Positions 1-8,107 of a DNA stretch of 24,207 bases are shown piece after piece. Positions within the stretch are counted from its first letter, which is position 1; every line of letters begins with the position of its first letter. The position numbers were made by a program, and so were the translations under genes. The stretch is from contig JABDJW010000016.1 of the NCBI GenBank assembly GCA_013002375.1, positions 1 to 24,207 on the forward strand. The letters run 5' to 3'. Under the pieces are notes generated by a model that saw only the letters and a list, made by a program, of their open reading frames with translations, made no database searches and was not told where the DNA came from. This DNA is from Acidimicrobiales bacterium. GTDB taxonomy: Bacteria > Actinomycetota > Acidimicrobiia > Acidimicrobiales > SHLQ01.

Positions 1-710
1 GCGCCGAACTCGTCAATGGCCCCAAGGTCGTCGTGTCGACGGCCGCCGTAGGTCGATTCCATCACCACGACGTCGGCGTGATCCGGGGGAGCGGGCGGGG
101 TGAGGATCGGGTGGTGGGGCCGGCCGAGGTCGCCGCTGAAGAGCACCCGCCGCCCGTACTTCACGAGATCGACGGTGACGGTGGCCGAACCGAGGATGTG
201 CCCCGCCGGCTTGAGCGTGATCGTGATGTCGTCCCGGACGGATGTAGGCTGGTGGAACTCGATGGGCTGCACTTGCTTCAGCGCATCGCGGGCCTCGGAT
301 TCGGTGTAGAGCGGCAGCGCAGGATCATGCTTCGAGTAGCCCTTCCGGTTGGCGTAGCGGGCCTCTTCCTCCTGCAGGTGGCCGCTGTCGGGCAACACGA
401 TTCGAGCGAGATCGGCGGTGCCCGTCGTGCAGTACACGCGGCCCCGGAAGCCGAGTTTGTGCAGCCGGGGCAGGTACCCGATGTGGTCGATGTGGGAGTG
501 GGTCACCACGATGGCGTCGATCGTGGCCGGGTCGAGAGGGAACTGCTCCCAGTTGCGCAGTCGGAGCTTCTTGAGCCCCTGGAACAGACCGCACTCGATC
601 ATCACCTTCGACTGCGGGGTCTCGATCAGAAAGCGGCTGCCGGTCACGGTTCCGGTGCCACCGAGGAAGCTCAGAATCGGCTCGTCAGGCCGGCGCCGGT
701 CAGCGGTCAT
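1..710 (-). CDS. MBL-fold (beta-CASP type) metallo-hydrolase / RNA nuclease, partial
   Basis: Only the N-terminal ~236 residues are in the window; the gene runs off the left edge. Near the N-terminus the protein has the GGTGTVTGS stretch typical of YSH1/CPSF-like metallo-beta-lactamase nucleases, then the zinc motif THSHIDHIGYLP (HxHxDH). Further on are AGHILGSA and a FSGDLGRP segment, the next metal-binding blocks of the family. Relatives are beta-CASP ribonucleases acting in cytoplasmic RNA processing; the beta-CASP and C-terminal parts should lie outside the window. The ATG at 708-710 overlaps the TGA ending the GNAT remnant (ATGA), suggesting translational coupling in the operon read from position 2591 downwards. 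The fold is certain; RNA as substrate is inferred from the family. Confidence 0.9.
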   Translation of the reverse strand, partial: MTADRRRPDEPILSFLGGTGTVTGSRFLIETPQSKVMIECGLFQGLKKLRLRNWEQFPLDPATIDAIVVTHSHIDHIGYLPRLHKLGFRGRVYCTTGTADLARIVLPDSGHLQEEEARYANRKGYSKHDPALPLYTESEARDALKQVQPIEFHQPTSVRDDITITLKPAGHILGSATVTVDLVKYGRRVLFSGDLGRPHHPILTPPAPPDHADVVVMESTYGGRRHDDLGAIDEFG

Positions 711-784
711 CGGGCGATCCTCGAGGCTCGGTACCAGGCGTCGAGCACGTGCTCGAGATCGGGTGGCGCGTACGACCGAAGCAT
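707..784 (-). pseudogene. GNAT acetyltransferase N-terminal remnant (25 codons)
   Basis: This short ORF starts with ATG 2 nt after the stop of the Gfo/Idh gene and ends with a TGA overlapping the ATG of the MBL-fold gene. It begins MLRSYAPPDLEHVLDAWYRA and ends SRIAR. The pattern (basic-aromatic start, P-x-DL, V-L-x-x-W-x-x-AS-x-IA) is that of the first strand and helix of GNAT N-acetyltransferases, which normally continue for another ~120 residues. I infer that a full GNAT gene once stood here and that deletion left its start joined to the next gene. It may now serve only to couple translation. A chance match cannot be excluded at this length. Confidence 0.45.
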
Positions 785-786
785 CG

Positions 787-1776
787 CTACGGGCCCGACG
801 TTTCGAACGGGTAGCGGACACCGACTTGGCGGCGGACCTCGTCGCACGTCTCGGCCAAACGAACCGATTCGCGAAGCGGCATGACCGGGCTCTCGGTCTG
901 GCCCGCGGCGACGCACGCCATGACCTCCTCGGTTTGGTATTCGAAGCCGCTGGCCCGGTGCGGGGCCGTGACCGTCTCCGGTTCTGCGTCGCCGACATGG
1001 AGGGTCGCCGATTCGGAGCGCCAGAACTCGGGGATCACGATGTGACCTTCCGTGCCCCGGATGAGGGCCTGGTTCGTCATGGTGGTTCGAACCGCGCAGC
1101 TCAGCTCGGCCAGCTGGCCGCCGGGATAGCGCGCCGCCATCACGACGTGCTCATCGACGCCGGTGCGGCCCACGGTGCCGGTGGCGGCGATGGTCTCCGG
1201 CGCCGCCCCGAACAACCACTGGGCCAGACCGATCGGGTAGACGCCGACATCGAGTACGCCGCCGCCGGCCAGATCCGGGGAGAACAGTCGGTGTTCGGGA
1301 TCGAACGGGGCGCGAAATCCAAAGGACGCCGAAAGCTGTTGCACCTCACCGATCCGGCCGTCGTCGATCCAGCTGCGCACGGTCGTGTAGATCGGCAGGA
1401 ACCAGGTCCACATCGCCTCCATGGTGAACACGCCGGTCGACGCGGCCTGTTCGGCCAGTCGCGTCGTGTCGGCCGCGGTCGGGGTCATGGGCTTTTCGAC
1501 CAGGACCGGTATGCCGGCGTCGAGGCAGGGCCCGGCCGGTGCGAAGTGGGCGGTGTGCGGGGTGCAGATGTACACGCCGTCGATGCCCCCGGCGTCGAGG
1601 AGATCCGCGATCGACCCGTAGGCCGCACCGATGTTGTTCTTGGCGGCGTAGGCCGAGGCCCGTCCCAGGTCGCGGCCGGCGACCGCCACGACCTCGGCAT
1701 CGTCGATGACATCGACCGCGGCCCGAAAGGCGTGGGAGATCTTGCCGTGCCCGAACACGCCCCAGCGGAAGGTCAT
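787..1776 (-). CDS. Gfo/Idh/MocA family NAD(P)-dependent oxidoreductase
   Basis: 329 residues, the usual family length. The N-terminal Rossmann domain has GHGKIS at residues 9-14 (dinucleotide loop) and the family signature EKP at 94-96 after VLVEK. The C-terminal alpha/beta domain contains GGGVLDVGVYPIG, the substrate-side motif (DVGVYP) of the dihydrodiol dehydrogenase/xylose dehydrogenase subgroup. Such enzymes oxidise or reduce sugars, inositols or trans-dihydrodiols in the cytoplasm; the substrate cannot be read from sequence. The ATG overlaps the stop of the upstream PhyH gene by 4 nt (ATGA), so the two are probably co-translated and may act on the same small molecule. Confidence 0.9.
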   Translation of the reverse strand: MTFRWGVFGHGKISHAFRAAVDVIDDAEVVAVAGRDLGRASAYAAKNNIGAAYGSIADLLDAGGIDGVYICTPHTAHFAPAGPCLDAGIPVLVEKPMTPTAADTTRLAEQAASTGVFTMEAMWTWFLPIYTTVRSWIDDGRIGEVQQLSASFGFRAPFDPEHRLFSPDLAGGGVLDVGVYPIGLAQWLFGAAPETIAATGTVGRTGVDEHVVMAARYPGGQLAELSCAVRTTMTNQALIRGTEGHIVIPEFWRSESATLHVGDAEPETVTAPHRASGFEYQTEEVMACVAAGQTESPVMPLRESVRLAETCDEVRRQVGVRYPFETSGP

Positions 1777-2591
1777 CGGGTCTGGCCCTCGACGCCGACT
1801 TCGTCGAGCACATCGGCTTCGTCGTTGTGGCTGTGGGTGAAGCCGAGTTCTCGCTCGATCTTGACCGTGGAATCGGGCCGGAAGGCGAGGATGTAGGCCC
1901 GGCGGAACCCGGCGGTGGTGTTGCCACCCGACCCATGCAGAACCCGCTCGTCATGGACCGTGACGTCGCCGCGGCTGATCGGTACGGTGACCGGCTGGTC
2001 GGTCTCGAGCAGCGTCGTGCCCAGCGCATGCGATTCGCCCCGGTCGCCGAACTGCGGTTCGTGGGGGCGGAGCTCGGGTTCGTGAATCGTCTCGGGGACG
2101 AAGCGCATGCAGCCGTTGTCGACCGTTGCATCGTCGATGGCCAGCCACAAGGTGGCGGTGCGGGTATCGGGTGTGTCCGGCCAGTAGGCCATGTCCTGAT
2201 GCCAGGCGAAGACCGCATCGTCCTTGTATGGCTGCTTGGCCAGCAGCTGGTCGTAGTCGATGACCATGCCGTCGCCGTGCAGTTGGCGGGCGACCGATGC
2301 GGCTCGGCGCTCGAAGATGTTGCCCTGCCATGGCGGGTAGTAGCGGCGAGGCAGCATCACGTTGATGATCGAGAAGTCCTCGGGCTGGCGGCCGTAATCA
2401 CCGGCCATGTCGCAGTAGTCCTTGCCCGGTACTTCGATGTCGCGCCGAAGGAAGCGGTCGTAGACCGTCTCGAGTGCGTCGACCTCAGCCGGGGTGAGTA
2501 GGCCCCTCAGGTGCACGTACCCCTTGTCGGCGAAGTGTTGCTTCTCTACCTCGGAGACCCGGTAGGTGTCGCCGGAGATACGGTTCGGCAC
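1773..2591 (-). CDS. Phytanoyl-CoA dioxygenase (PhyH) family Fe(II)/2-oxoglutarate oxygenase
   Basis: 272 residues from a GTG start at 2589-2591, chosen because AGGAGA lies 7 nt upstream and conserved sequence begins soon after (VEKQHFADKGYVHLRGLL). The frame stays open to 3113, but that extension is antisense to the DUF1330 gene and has no family features. The facial triad is visible: H131 and D133 in AWHQD, distal H219 in VLHGSGGN, with a 2-oxoglutarate-binding Arg at 230/231 (FRRAY). The enzyme should hydroxylate a small organic molecule or lipid-type substrate using O2 and 2-oxoglutarate. It heads an operon with the Gfo/Idh oxidoreductase, so sequential hydroxylation and dehydrogenation is plausible. 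Confidence 0.9.
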   Translation of the reverse strand: MPNRISGDTYRVSEVEKQHFADKGYVHLRGLLTPAEVDALETVYDRFLRRDIEVPGKDYCDMAGDYGRQPEDFSIINVMLPRRYYPPWQGNIFERRAASVARQLHGDGMVIDYDQLLAKQPYKDDAVFAWHQDMAYWPDTPDTRTATLWLAIDDATVDNGCMRFVPETIHEPELRPHEPQFGDRGESHALGTTLLETDQPVTVPISRGDVTVHDERVLHGSGGNTTAGFRRAYILAFRPDSTVKIERELGFTHSHNDEADVLDEVGVEGQTR

Positions 2592-2595
2592 GGCT

Positions 2596-2609
2596 GAGTC
2601 TCCTGACTC
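2596..2609 (-). promoter_or_regulatory. Shine-Dalgarno held in a small hairpin before the PhyH start
   Basis: On the minus strand GAGTC and GACTC form a perfect 5-bp stem around an AGGA loop. The AGGA(GA) is the only good ribosome-binding site for the GTG at 2591. The hairpin could modulate translation; with so short a stem this is only suggestive. Confidence 0.3.
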
Positions 2610-2753
2610 CAACTGGTACAGCACTGCTCTCCAGCATCGCCGCTCGTCGGGTCGTACCGGAAATCCTTTCGGTGCGACCAGGGCGGTCGGGTTCGACAGG
2701 GAGCGCTCAACTGGCGAAGCTCCTGGGAGCCTTTCGAGAAGTCTGAGGAGATT

Positions 2754-3191
2754 GTGGAATACACGAACGAGGTCAACCCGACCGACCCGGCCCGGTTCGA
2801 GGAGATGATGCAGCCCGGGCCCGACGGCCCGATCTACATGGTCAACCTGCTCAAGTTCAAGGACAAGGCCGAGTACGAGGACGGGCGCGAGACCGATCTG
2901 ACCGGCCGGCAGGCGTACGAGCTGTACGGCCAGGCGGTCGCGCACGTTCTGCCCAACCACGGCGCGAAGTTCGTGTTCGCCGGCGACGTCACGTTCCTGA
3001 TGCTCGGACAGGTCGAGGAGCTCTGGGACGAGATCGCCATCGTCAGCTATCCGTCGCGGGCCGATCTGGTCGCCATGTCGAACTCGGAGGTATGGCAGGA
3101 GGCCAGCGTGCACCGCACCGCGGGGCTGGCCGGCCAGCTGAACATCGAAACGGTCGCGGCCGGCTTCATGCAGAACCGGGATGCTTCATGA
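2754..3191 (+). CDS. DUF1330 family protein
   Basis: 145 residues from a GTG start with GAGGAG 3 nt upstream, a rather close spacing. The segment GPIYMVNLLKFK followed by Y-x-x-Y and a later FAGDV...LG is the ferredoxin-like alpha/beta-barrel pattern of DUF1330. The last third has the family's FPS-like element (SYPSRADLVAMSNSEVWQEA) before the C-terminal helix. The family resembles small dimeric monooxygenase-fold proteins, but no reaction is established. It is divergent from the PhyH gene with 162 bp between them, and 48 bp upstream of the Ddn-like gene, which has its own apparent promoter. Confidence 0.85.
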   Translation: MEYTNEVNPTDPARFEEMMQPGPDGPIYMVNLLKFKDKAEYEDGRETDLTGRQAYELYGQAVAHVLPNHGAKFVFAGDVTFLMLGQVEELWDEIAIVSYPSRADLVAMSNSEVWQEASVHRTAGLAGQLNIETVAAGFMQNRDAS

Positions 3192-3226
3192 CCGGCCAGG
3201 AGGCTGGAAAGCATCGCAGAACGTCG

Positions 3227-3232
3227 TAGTCT
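3227..3232 (+). promoter_or_regulatory. -10 box (TAGTCT), probable leaderless start
   Basis: TAGTCT fits the actinobacterial TANNNT -10 pattern and ends 7 nt before the ATG at 3240, so the transcript would start at or next to the A of the start codon. No purine-rich ribosome site lies at the usual distance. The -35 region (around 3204-3210, TGGAA) is weak. Confidence 0.4.
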
Positions 3233-3239
3233 CGGGCTC

Positions 3240-3668
3240 ATGCCTTCCGACTTTGCCATGAAGACCATGAACACCGTCCACCGTTCGCTGATGAAGGTCA
3301 GCGGCGGCCGCATCGGCTGGACTGCGGGCAAGATGCCCGTGCTCGAACTCATCACGACCGGGCGCAAGAGCGGCCAACCGCGGGCCACGATGCTGACCAC
3401 GCCGTGGCAGGACGGCGATTCGATCGCCATCGTGGCTTCGCGCGGGGGCGACGATCGTCACCCGGCCTGGTTCCTGAACCTTCGGGAGAACCCGTCGGTG
3501 TCGGTGCGCACGGAAGCCGGCACCAAGAAGATGAACGCCCGCATCCTCGAAGGCGACGAACGAGCCACGGTCTGGGACGAGCTCAGCAGCAAGTACCAGA
3601 ACTACGCCGGGTATCAGCGCAAGACCGAGCGCGAGATCCCGGTGGTGTTGCTCGAACCATCGGCGTGA
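3240..3668 (+). CDS. Nitroreductase/deazaflavin (F420)-dependent oxidoreductase, Ddn-like
   Basis: 142 residues, matching the split-barrel DUF385/Ddn family. The hallmark LELITTGRKSGQPRATML and the later HPAWFLNLRENPSVSV are both present; in characterised relatives these bind the F420 phosphate tail and the deazaflavin. The first 20 residues look amphipathic. Family members use reduced F420 to reduce quinones or activated double bonds, some at the membrane. The stop TGA overlaps the GTG start of larE (GTGA), so translation is coupled. F420 dependence is inferred from the family; some members bind other flavins. Confidence 0.9.
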   Translation: MPSDFAMKTMNTVHRSLMKVSGGRIGWTAGKMPVLELITTGRKSGQPRATMLTTPWQDGDSIAIVASRGGDDRHPAWFLNLRENPSVSVRTEAGTKKMNARILEGDERATVWDELSSKYQNYAGYQRKTEREIPVVLLEPSA

Positions 3669-4486
3669 CCGAAGCCGGCTCGCAGCTCGACGAGCTCGAA
3701 TCGATTCTGGCCGACTGCGGGTCGGTCATCGTCGCCTGCAGCGGGGGTATCGACAGCCTGTTGTTGGCCACGGTCGCCCATCGGCACGAACCGGCTCACA
3801 CCGTCGTCGCCCACACGGTCACACCGGCCGTGCCGAGCGACGGCACCGCTCGGGTGATGGCCCACGCCCGGCGCGAGGGTTGGGATCTCGAGGTCGTGCG
3901 GTCCCGCGAGTTCGACGACGAGCGCTATCTCTCGAATCCGACCGACCGCTGTTACTACTGCAAGACCAACCTCTACGACGCGGTCGCCGAGCTGGCCGAC
4001 ACGGGTGTCGCACCGGCCGGGTCGACCATTCTGAGCGGTGCCAACATCGACGACCTCGGCGAGTACCGTCCCGGGCTCACCGCCGCCGCCGAACACGGCG
4101 TGCGTCATCCCTACATCGAGGCCGGTATGGGCAAGGCGGAGATCCGGTCGGTGGCCCGTCACCTCGCGGTCGCCGAAGCCGAGCTCCCGGCCTCACCGTG
4201 CCTGGCCAGCCGGCTCTACACCGGCACCCGGGTCACCGCCGAACGACTCCGCGCCATCGAGCTCGGCGAGGCGGTCGTGCGGGCCGCCGGCATGCCGGTG
4301 GCCCGATGTCGAGTACGTACGACCGAAGTACTGGTCGAGGTGCCCGAGGCCGATCGGCCGCTGGTAACTCAGCAACTGCTCGACGATGTCGCCACCGCCA
4401 TGGCCGCGGTCGCGCCGGACATCGCCGCGGTGGCGCTCGACGATCGCCCGTACCGGCCGGGGCAAGCGATCCTGCACGTGTCATGA
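3665..4486 (+). CDS. larE: LarE-type ATP-dependent sacrificial sulfur transferase
   Basis: 273 residues from the overlapping GTG start. The PP-loop SGGIDS at 26-31 binds ATP and is followed by LLLATVAHR. A CxxC pair at C96/C99 (DRCYYCK) and C179 in PCLASR are the LarE cysteines. LarE activates the pyridinium carboxylate of the lactate-racemase nickel-pincer cofactor precursor and supplies sulfur. Single-Cys enzymes sacrifice their own cysteine, whereas homologues with three cysteines are thought to hold an Fe-S cluster as sulfur carrier; this protein is of the three-cysteine kind. No larB, larC or larA is in the window, so partners must lie elsewhere or the role differs. The stop overlaps the next ATG (ATGA). 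Confidence 0.88.
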   Translation: MTEAGSQLDELESILADCGSVIVACSGGIDSLLLATVAHRHEPAHTVVAHTVTPAVPSDGTARVMAHARREGWDLEVVRSREFDDERYLSNPTDRCYYCKTNLYDAVAELADTGVAPAGSTILSGANIDDLGEYRPGLTAAAEHGVRHPYIEAGMGKAEIRSVARHLAVAEAELPASPCLASRLYTGTRVTAERLRAIELGEAVVRAAGMPVARCRVRTTEVLVEVPEADRPLVTQQLLDDVATAMAAVAPDIAAVALDDRPYRPGQAILHVS

Positions 4487-5472
4487 GCATCGAAGGCCAC
4501 GCCTGGACGGCCGACCGCTTCGGCGATCCACGCGAGGTGCTCACCTGGTCGCCGCGAACGTGGGAGCAGCCGGCCGAGGGGAACATCGTGGTCGAAGTGC
4601 GGGCCGCGGGTGTGGGGCTGCCCGATTCACTCATGCTCGAGGGCGTGTATCCGCTGGTGGCTCATCCCCCGATCACCCCCGGTCAAGAAGTCTGTGGCAC
4701 CGTGGTCGCCGTCGGCCCGCACTCGCGGTTCTCCATCGGCGAGCGCGTCTTCGGAACCACCCAGTTCTATGCCGGCTCCGGGGGCTTCGCGAGCCACGCC
4801 GCCATGGCCGAGTCGATGGCCTTCCCGGCTCCGGATCAGCTCACCGATGAGCAAGCCGCGGGGTTCTACATCGGCTACCGCACCGCCTACACCGCCCTCG
4901 TCACCCGGTGCGGGTTGCAGCCGGGCGAGACCGTGCTGGTGCTCGGCGGCGCGGGCAGCACCGGCGCCGCGTCGATCGCGCTGGCCAAGGCCCTCGACGC
5001 CCGGGTGGTCGCGATGGCCAGCACCGCTGCCAAGCGAGCGTTCTGTACCGCCCTGGGAGCCGATGCGGTGATCGATCGCGACAGCGACCTGCTCCGGTCG
5101 GCGGCCGCCGAACACACGGGAGCCGCCGGGTTCAACGTCGTCATCGACCCGGTGGGCGGCGAGATCGCCGACGCCGCAATGGGTGTGGTGGCTCGCTACG
5201 GCCGATTCGCCGCGATCGGTTTCGCCAGCGGTTCGTGGCCCACCCCGAACGTGGCCGACATGGTCATGCGGAACTACTCGGTGATGGGCGTGCTGGCCGC
5301 CGGGTTCACGCCCGAGGAAGACCGCGCCCACATGGGCCATCTCCTGGAGCTCGCCGCGACCGATCGCATCGCCACGCCGCTCGCCGACGTCGCGGCCATG
5401 GCCGACGTGCCGGCGGTGGTTGCCTCGCTCGGGGGCGGGGCTCCACCCGGCAAGCTGGTGGTGCGGGCCTGA
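4483..5472 (+). CDS. NAD(P)H:quinone oxidoreductase, zinc-independent MDR family
   Basis: 329 residues, typical for quinone oxidoreductase-type MDR proteins. The GroES-like N-terminal half carries the family stretch GVGLPDSLMLEGVYP and PGQEVCGTVVAVG. The Rossmann half has VLVLGGAGSTGAASIALAKA (NADPH loop) and later IDPVGG. Catalytic-zinc ligands are absent. It should reduce quinones or enone/enoyl substrates in the cytoplasm. It is the last gene of the group starting at 2754 or 3240, coupled to larE by a 4-nt overlap, and ends 7 bp from the converging LigD-type gene. Confidence 0.9.
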   Translation: MSIEGHAWTADRFGDPREVLTWSPRTWEQPAEGNIVVEVRAAGVGLPDSLMLEGVYPLVAHPPITPGQEVCGTVVAVGPHSRFSIGERVFGTTQFYAGSGGFASHAAMAESMAFPAPDQLTDEQAAGFYIGYRTAYTALVTRCGLQPGETVLVLGGAGSTGAASIALAKALDARVVAMASTAAKRAFCTALGADAVIDRDSDLLRSAAAEHTGAAGFNVVIDPVGGEIADAAMGVVARYGRFAAIGFASGSWPTPNVADMVMRNYSVMGVLAAGFTPEEDRAHMGHLLELAATDRIATPLADVAAMADVPAVVASLGGGAPPGKLVVRA

Positions 5473-5479
5473 GTCTCGC

Positions 5480-6382
5480 TCAGGATCGATCCCGGCCGAA
5501 CCGGTCGTGCGGTGTGTCGAGGTCGACGCCCGCTTCTCTCGCCGCCGCGACGATCTCATCCACCGGCAGCTGCTGCGGCTCGACCGCGACGTCCAGGTCG
5601 AGTCGATCCTCGATCGCCCCGATCGTCCAGCCGTTGGGGCGAGCCGTGGCCAACTCGGCCCATCGCAGCGGTACCGCGACCGGTGCACCCGGCCGCGGTC
5701 GGAGCGAGAACGGCACGACGACGGTCGCCGTCGGCCCGTTGCGCAACCAGTCGACGAACACCCGGCCCTTCCGGTTCTTCTTCAGGAACTCGGTGGTGAG
5801 CAGCGCGGGTTCGCGCTGCACCACCAAGCCGGCGATCGCCCGGGACGCACGGGACACCTGTTCGAAACCGAGGCTGCCATCGAGCGGCATCCAGATGTGG
5901 AATCCCTTCGAACCGGTCGCCAGCGGAAAGCCGTCGATCCCGAACTCGTGCAGCACATCGGCCACCAGTTGGGTGGCGTCGCGGGCCTGCCCGTCGTCGC
6001 CGGCCTCGGGATCGAGATCGATGATCATCCAATCCGGTTGGCCGGGTTGCGCCGCGCTCGAGGTCCACATGTGGAACGTGATCGTGTTCTGGTTCGCGAG
6101 CCAGGCGATGTCCTCGGCTCGGTCGACGACCGGGTAGACGGTTTCGCCTCCGCCGCGCTTGGGTACGGCCAATCGAGCGATGGATTCGGGGTAGTGATCG
6201 GCCGCGTTCTTCTGCATGAAACCCTTGGCTTCGATACCGCGGGGAAACCGCTGCACCGTCAGGGGTCGGCCGGCGACGAACTCGAGCATCCGAGCTCCGA
6301 CCGTCTCGTAGTGGTCGACCACGGCGGCCTTGGTGATGCCGTCGGCCGGGAACAACAGCTTGTCGGGGCTCGAGACCTCCAT
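5480..6382 (-). CDS. Non-homologous end-joining polymerase domain protein (LigD-Pol type)
   Basis: 300 residues covering one complete AEP-type polymerase/primase domain with no ligase or nuclease domain. It begins with the usual SSPDKLLFPADGITKAAVVDHY. It has IIDLDPE with the catalytic pair D122/D124, TGSKGFHIWMPL at 157-167, and VFVDWLRN with the third carboxylate D211. In mycobacteria such domains fill gaps and add ribonucleotides during Ku-dependent end joining. Here it is a separate gene; ligase and Ku partners are not in the window. It starts 42 bp after the stop of the acyl-CoA ligase gene on the same strand and may be co-transcribed with it. Confidence 0.9.
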   Translation of the reverse strand: MEVSSPDKLLFPADGITKAAVVDHYETVGARMLEFVAGRPLTVQRFPRGIEAKGFMQKNAADHYPESIARLAVPKRGGGETVYPVVDRAEDIAWLANQNTITFHMWTSSAAQPGQPDWMIIDLDPEAGDDGQARDATQLVADVLHEFGIDGFPLATGSKGFHIWMPLDGSLGFEQVSRASRAIAGLVVQREPALLTTEFLKKNRKGRVFVDWLRNGPTATVVVPFSLRPRPGAPVAVPLRWAELATARPNGWTIGAIEDRLDLDVAVEPQQLPVDEIVAAAREAGVDLDTPHDRFGRDRS

Positions 6383-6424
6383 CTCTGCAGCTTGTCAGGG
6401 CGGTGGGGTGGTGCGCCCGGTGGG

Positions 6425-8077
6425 CTACTGCTCCAGCCCCAACGCGCCGAGCGCGGTGCGGGTGGCCCACTTGTAGTCGGCCTTGCCGTTCGGGCTGCGG
6501 TAGAGCTCGTCGACCCGCACCACGTGTTTGGGCAGCTTGTAGCCGGACAGGCCGGATCGCAGCCCGGTCACCAGCTCGTCGTCGGTGACGGTCGCGCCCT
6601 CGGCCAGTTGCACCACCGCGGTGACGGCCGAGCCCCACTTCGGGTCGGGAACCCCGACCACGTTGGTGTCGACCACGTCGGGGTGCAGCTTCAGGGCCTC
6701 CTCGACCTCTTCGGGGTACACCTTCTCGCCGCCGGTGTTGATCGACACCGAGCCGCGGCCGAGCAGGGTGATCGAGCCGTCCGCGGCCACCGTGGCCCAG
6801 TCGCCGGGCATCGACCAGCGCCGCCCTTCGAACTCGCGGAACGTCTCGGCGCTCTTGACCGGATCGCCGTAGTAGCCGATCGGAATCGGTCCACTGACGG
6901 CCAGGAGGCCCATGTCGTCGGAGCCGGGCTCGACCCGGCGGCCGTCGGGGGTGAAGACCGCCGCGTTCGGACCGAGCGAGAACGAGGCGGTTTCCGAATC
7001 CGAGCCGTCGCCGGCCGCCGAGATCTTGCCGGCGAAGCCGACCCCTTCGCTCGAACCCAGTGAATCGAAGCAGTACATGGGGCTACCACCGGCTCGGGCG
7101 TGGGCCAGCAAGCGCTCCTTCACTGGTTGGCTCCACATGACCCCCGACGAGGTGACGTTACGGAGCGAGGTGAGGTCGACGGGTCGGCCCGCGGCGGCGG
7201 CCCGGTCGAGGGCGTCGACCATGGGCGCGCAGAACACGTCGCCCACGATGCTGATGACATTGCATCGGTGGCGTTCGACGGCCGCCCACAGGGCCTCGGC
7301 ATCGAGGTGTCGATTGGGCAACGTGACGACGCTGCCGCCGGCGAACAGGGTCATGAGCGCGCCGATGCCTGCCGTGCCGTGCATCAACGGTGATGCAGCC
7401 AGCTGGGTGACGACATGGCCTCCGGCCGCGATGGCATCGACGGTGGCCGGCATCTGCTCGATGCTGGTCGGTAGGGGTACCCCCATCAGATCGAAATTGC
7501 GGGCGGCGATCTTCACCACGTTCTGGTGCGGCCACATCACCCCTTTGGGGTTGCCGGTCGTACCGCCGGTGTAGAGGATCCACAGGTCGTCGCCGTCGCG
7601 CTCGATCGGGGCTGCTGGTTCAGTGCCGGTGATGAGGTCCTCGTACCCGACCGCCCAGCCCGGTACCGAGTCGCCGCCGACCTGGATCCACACCCGGACA
7701 TCGCCGAGCTGGGCTTGGATGGTCGCGAACCGGTCGGCCAGATCGGCATCGAAGAACACCGCCTTGGCGTCGCTGTTGTCGACGAGATAGGCCAACTCGG
7801 CTTCGACGTAGCGGTAGTTGACGTTGCACGGCGCGGCCCGAACCTTGAACGCGGCGAACTCGGCCTCGAGGTACTCGTTGCCGTTGAACAGGGCCAGCGC
7901 GACGTTGTCGCCGGCCGCGAAACCCGCTCCGTGGAGGGCGCCGGCCAGTCGAGCGGCGCGGTCCTCGAACTCGGCCCAGGTGCGGCTGACGTCGCCGCAG
8001 TGCAAGGCCATGGCGTCGGGCTGGTGGGATGCGATTGCCTCCCAGGCCGACGCCAGGTTCATGCCGTTGTCGTTCAT
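6425..8077 (-). CDS. FadD-type acyl-CoA synthetase (AMP-binding)
   Basis: 550 residues, full length for the ANL superfamily. The P-loop signature LYTGGTTGNPKGVMWPH lies at about 168-184. The C-terminal domain shows GDWATVAADGSITLLGRGS, followed by the hinge and INTGGEKVYPEEVEE, and ends with a catalytic lysine in SPNGKADYKWA. The enzyme should activate a carboxylic acid as acyl-AMP and then the CoA thioester. The MWPH variant after the P-loop is common in actinobacterial FadD proteins linked to fatty-acid, steroid or terpenoid breakdown. The exact acid cannot be told. GGGGGAA upstream of the ATG is a plausible ribosome site. Confidence 0.92.
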   Translation of the reverse strand: MNDNGMNLASAWEAIASHQPDAMALHCGDVSRTWAEFEDRAARLAGALHGAGFAAGDNVALALFNGNEYLEAEFAAFKVRAAPCNVNYRYVEAELAYLVDNSDAKAVFFDADLADRFATIQAQLGDVRVWIQVGGDSVPGWAVGYEDLITGTEPAAPIERDGDDLWILYTGGTTGNPKGVMWPHQNVVKIAARNFDLMGVPLPTSIEQMPATVDAIAAGGHVVTQLAASPLMHGTAGIGALMTLFAGGSVVTLPNRHLDAEALWAAVERHRCNVISIVGDVFCAPMVDALDRAAAAGRPVDLTSLRNVTSSGVMWSQPVKERLLAHARAGGSPMYCFDSLGSSEGVGFAGKISAAGDGSDSETASFSLGPNAAVFTPDGRRVEPGSDDMGLLAVSGPIPIGYYGDPVKSAETFREFEGRRWSMPGDWATVAADGSITLLGRGSVSINTGGEKVYPEEVEEALKLHPDVVDTNVVGVPDPKWGSAVTAVVQLAEGATVTDDELVTGLRSGLSGYKLPKHVVRVDELYRSPNGKADYKWATRTALGALGLEQ

Positions 8078-8107
8078 TGCTGTTCCCCCGGTCTTCCCAT
8101 TTGCGCC

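Noticed and set aside
418..1896. Plus-strand ORF of 492 codons over the nuclease and Gfo/Idh genes
   Set aside because: Antisense shadow of genes with clear motifs; no family features of its own.
5420..7063. Plus-strand ORF of 547 codons over the LigD-Pol and acyl-CoA ligase genes
   Set aside because: Antisense shadow spanning two unrelated real genes.
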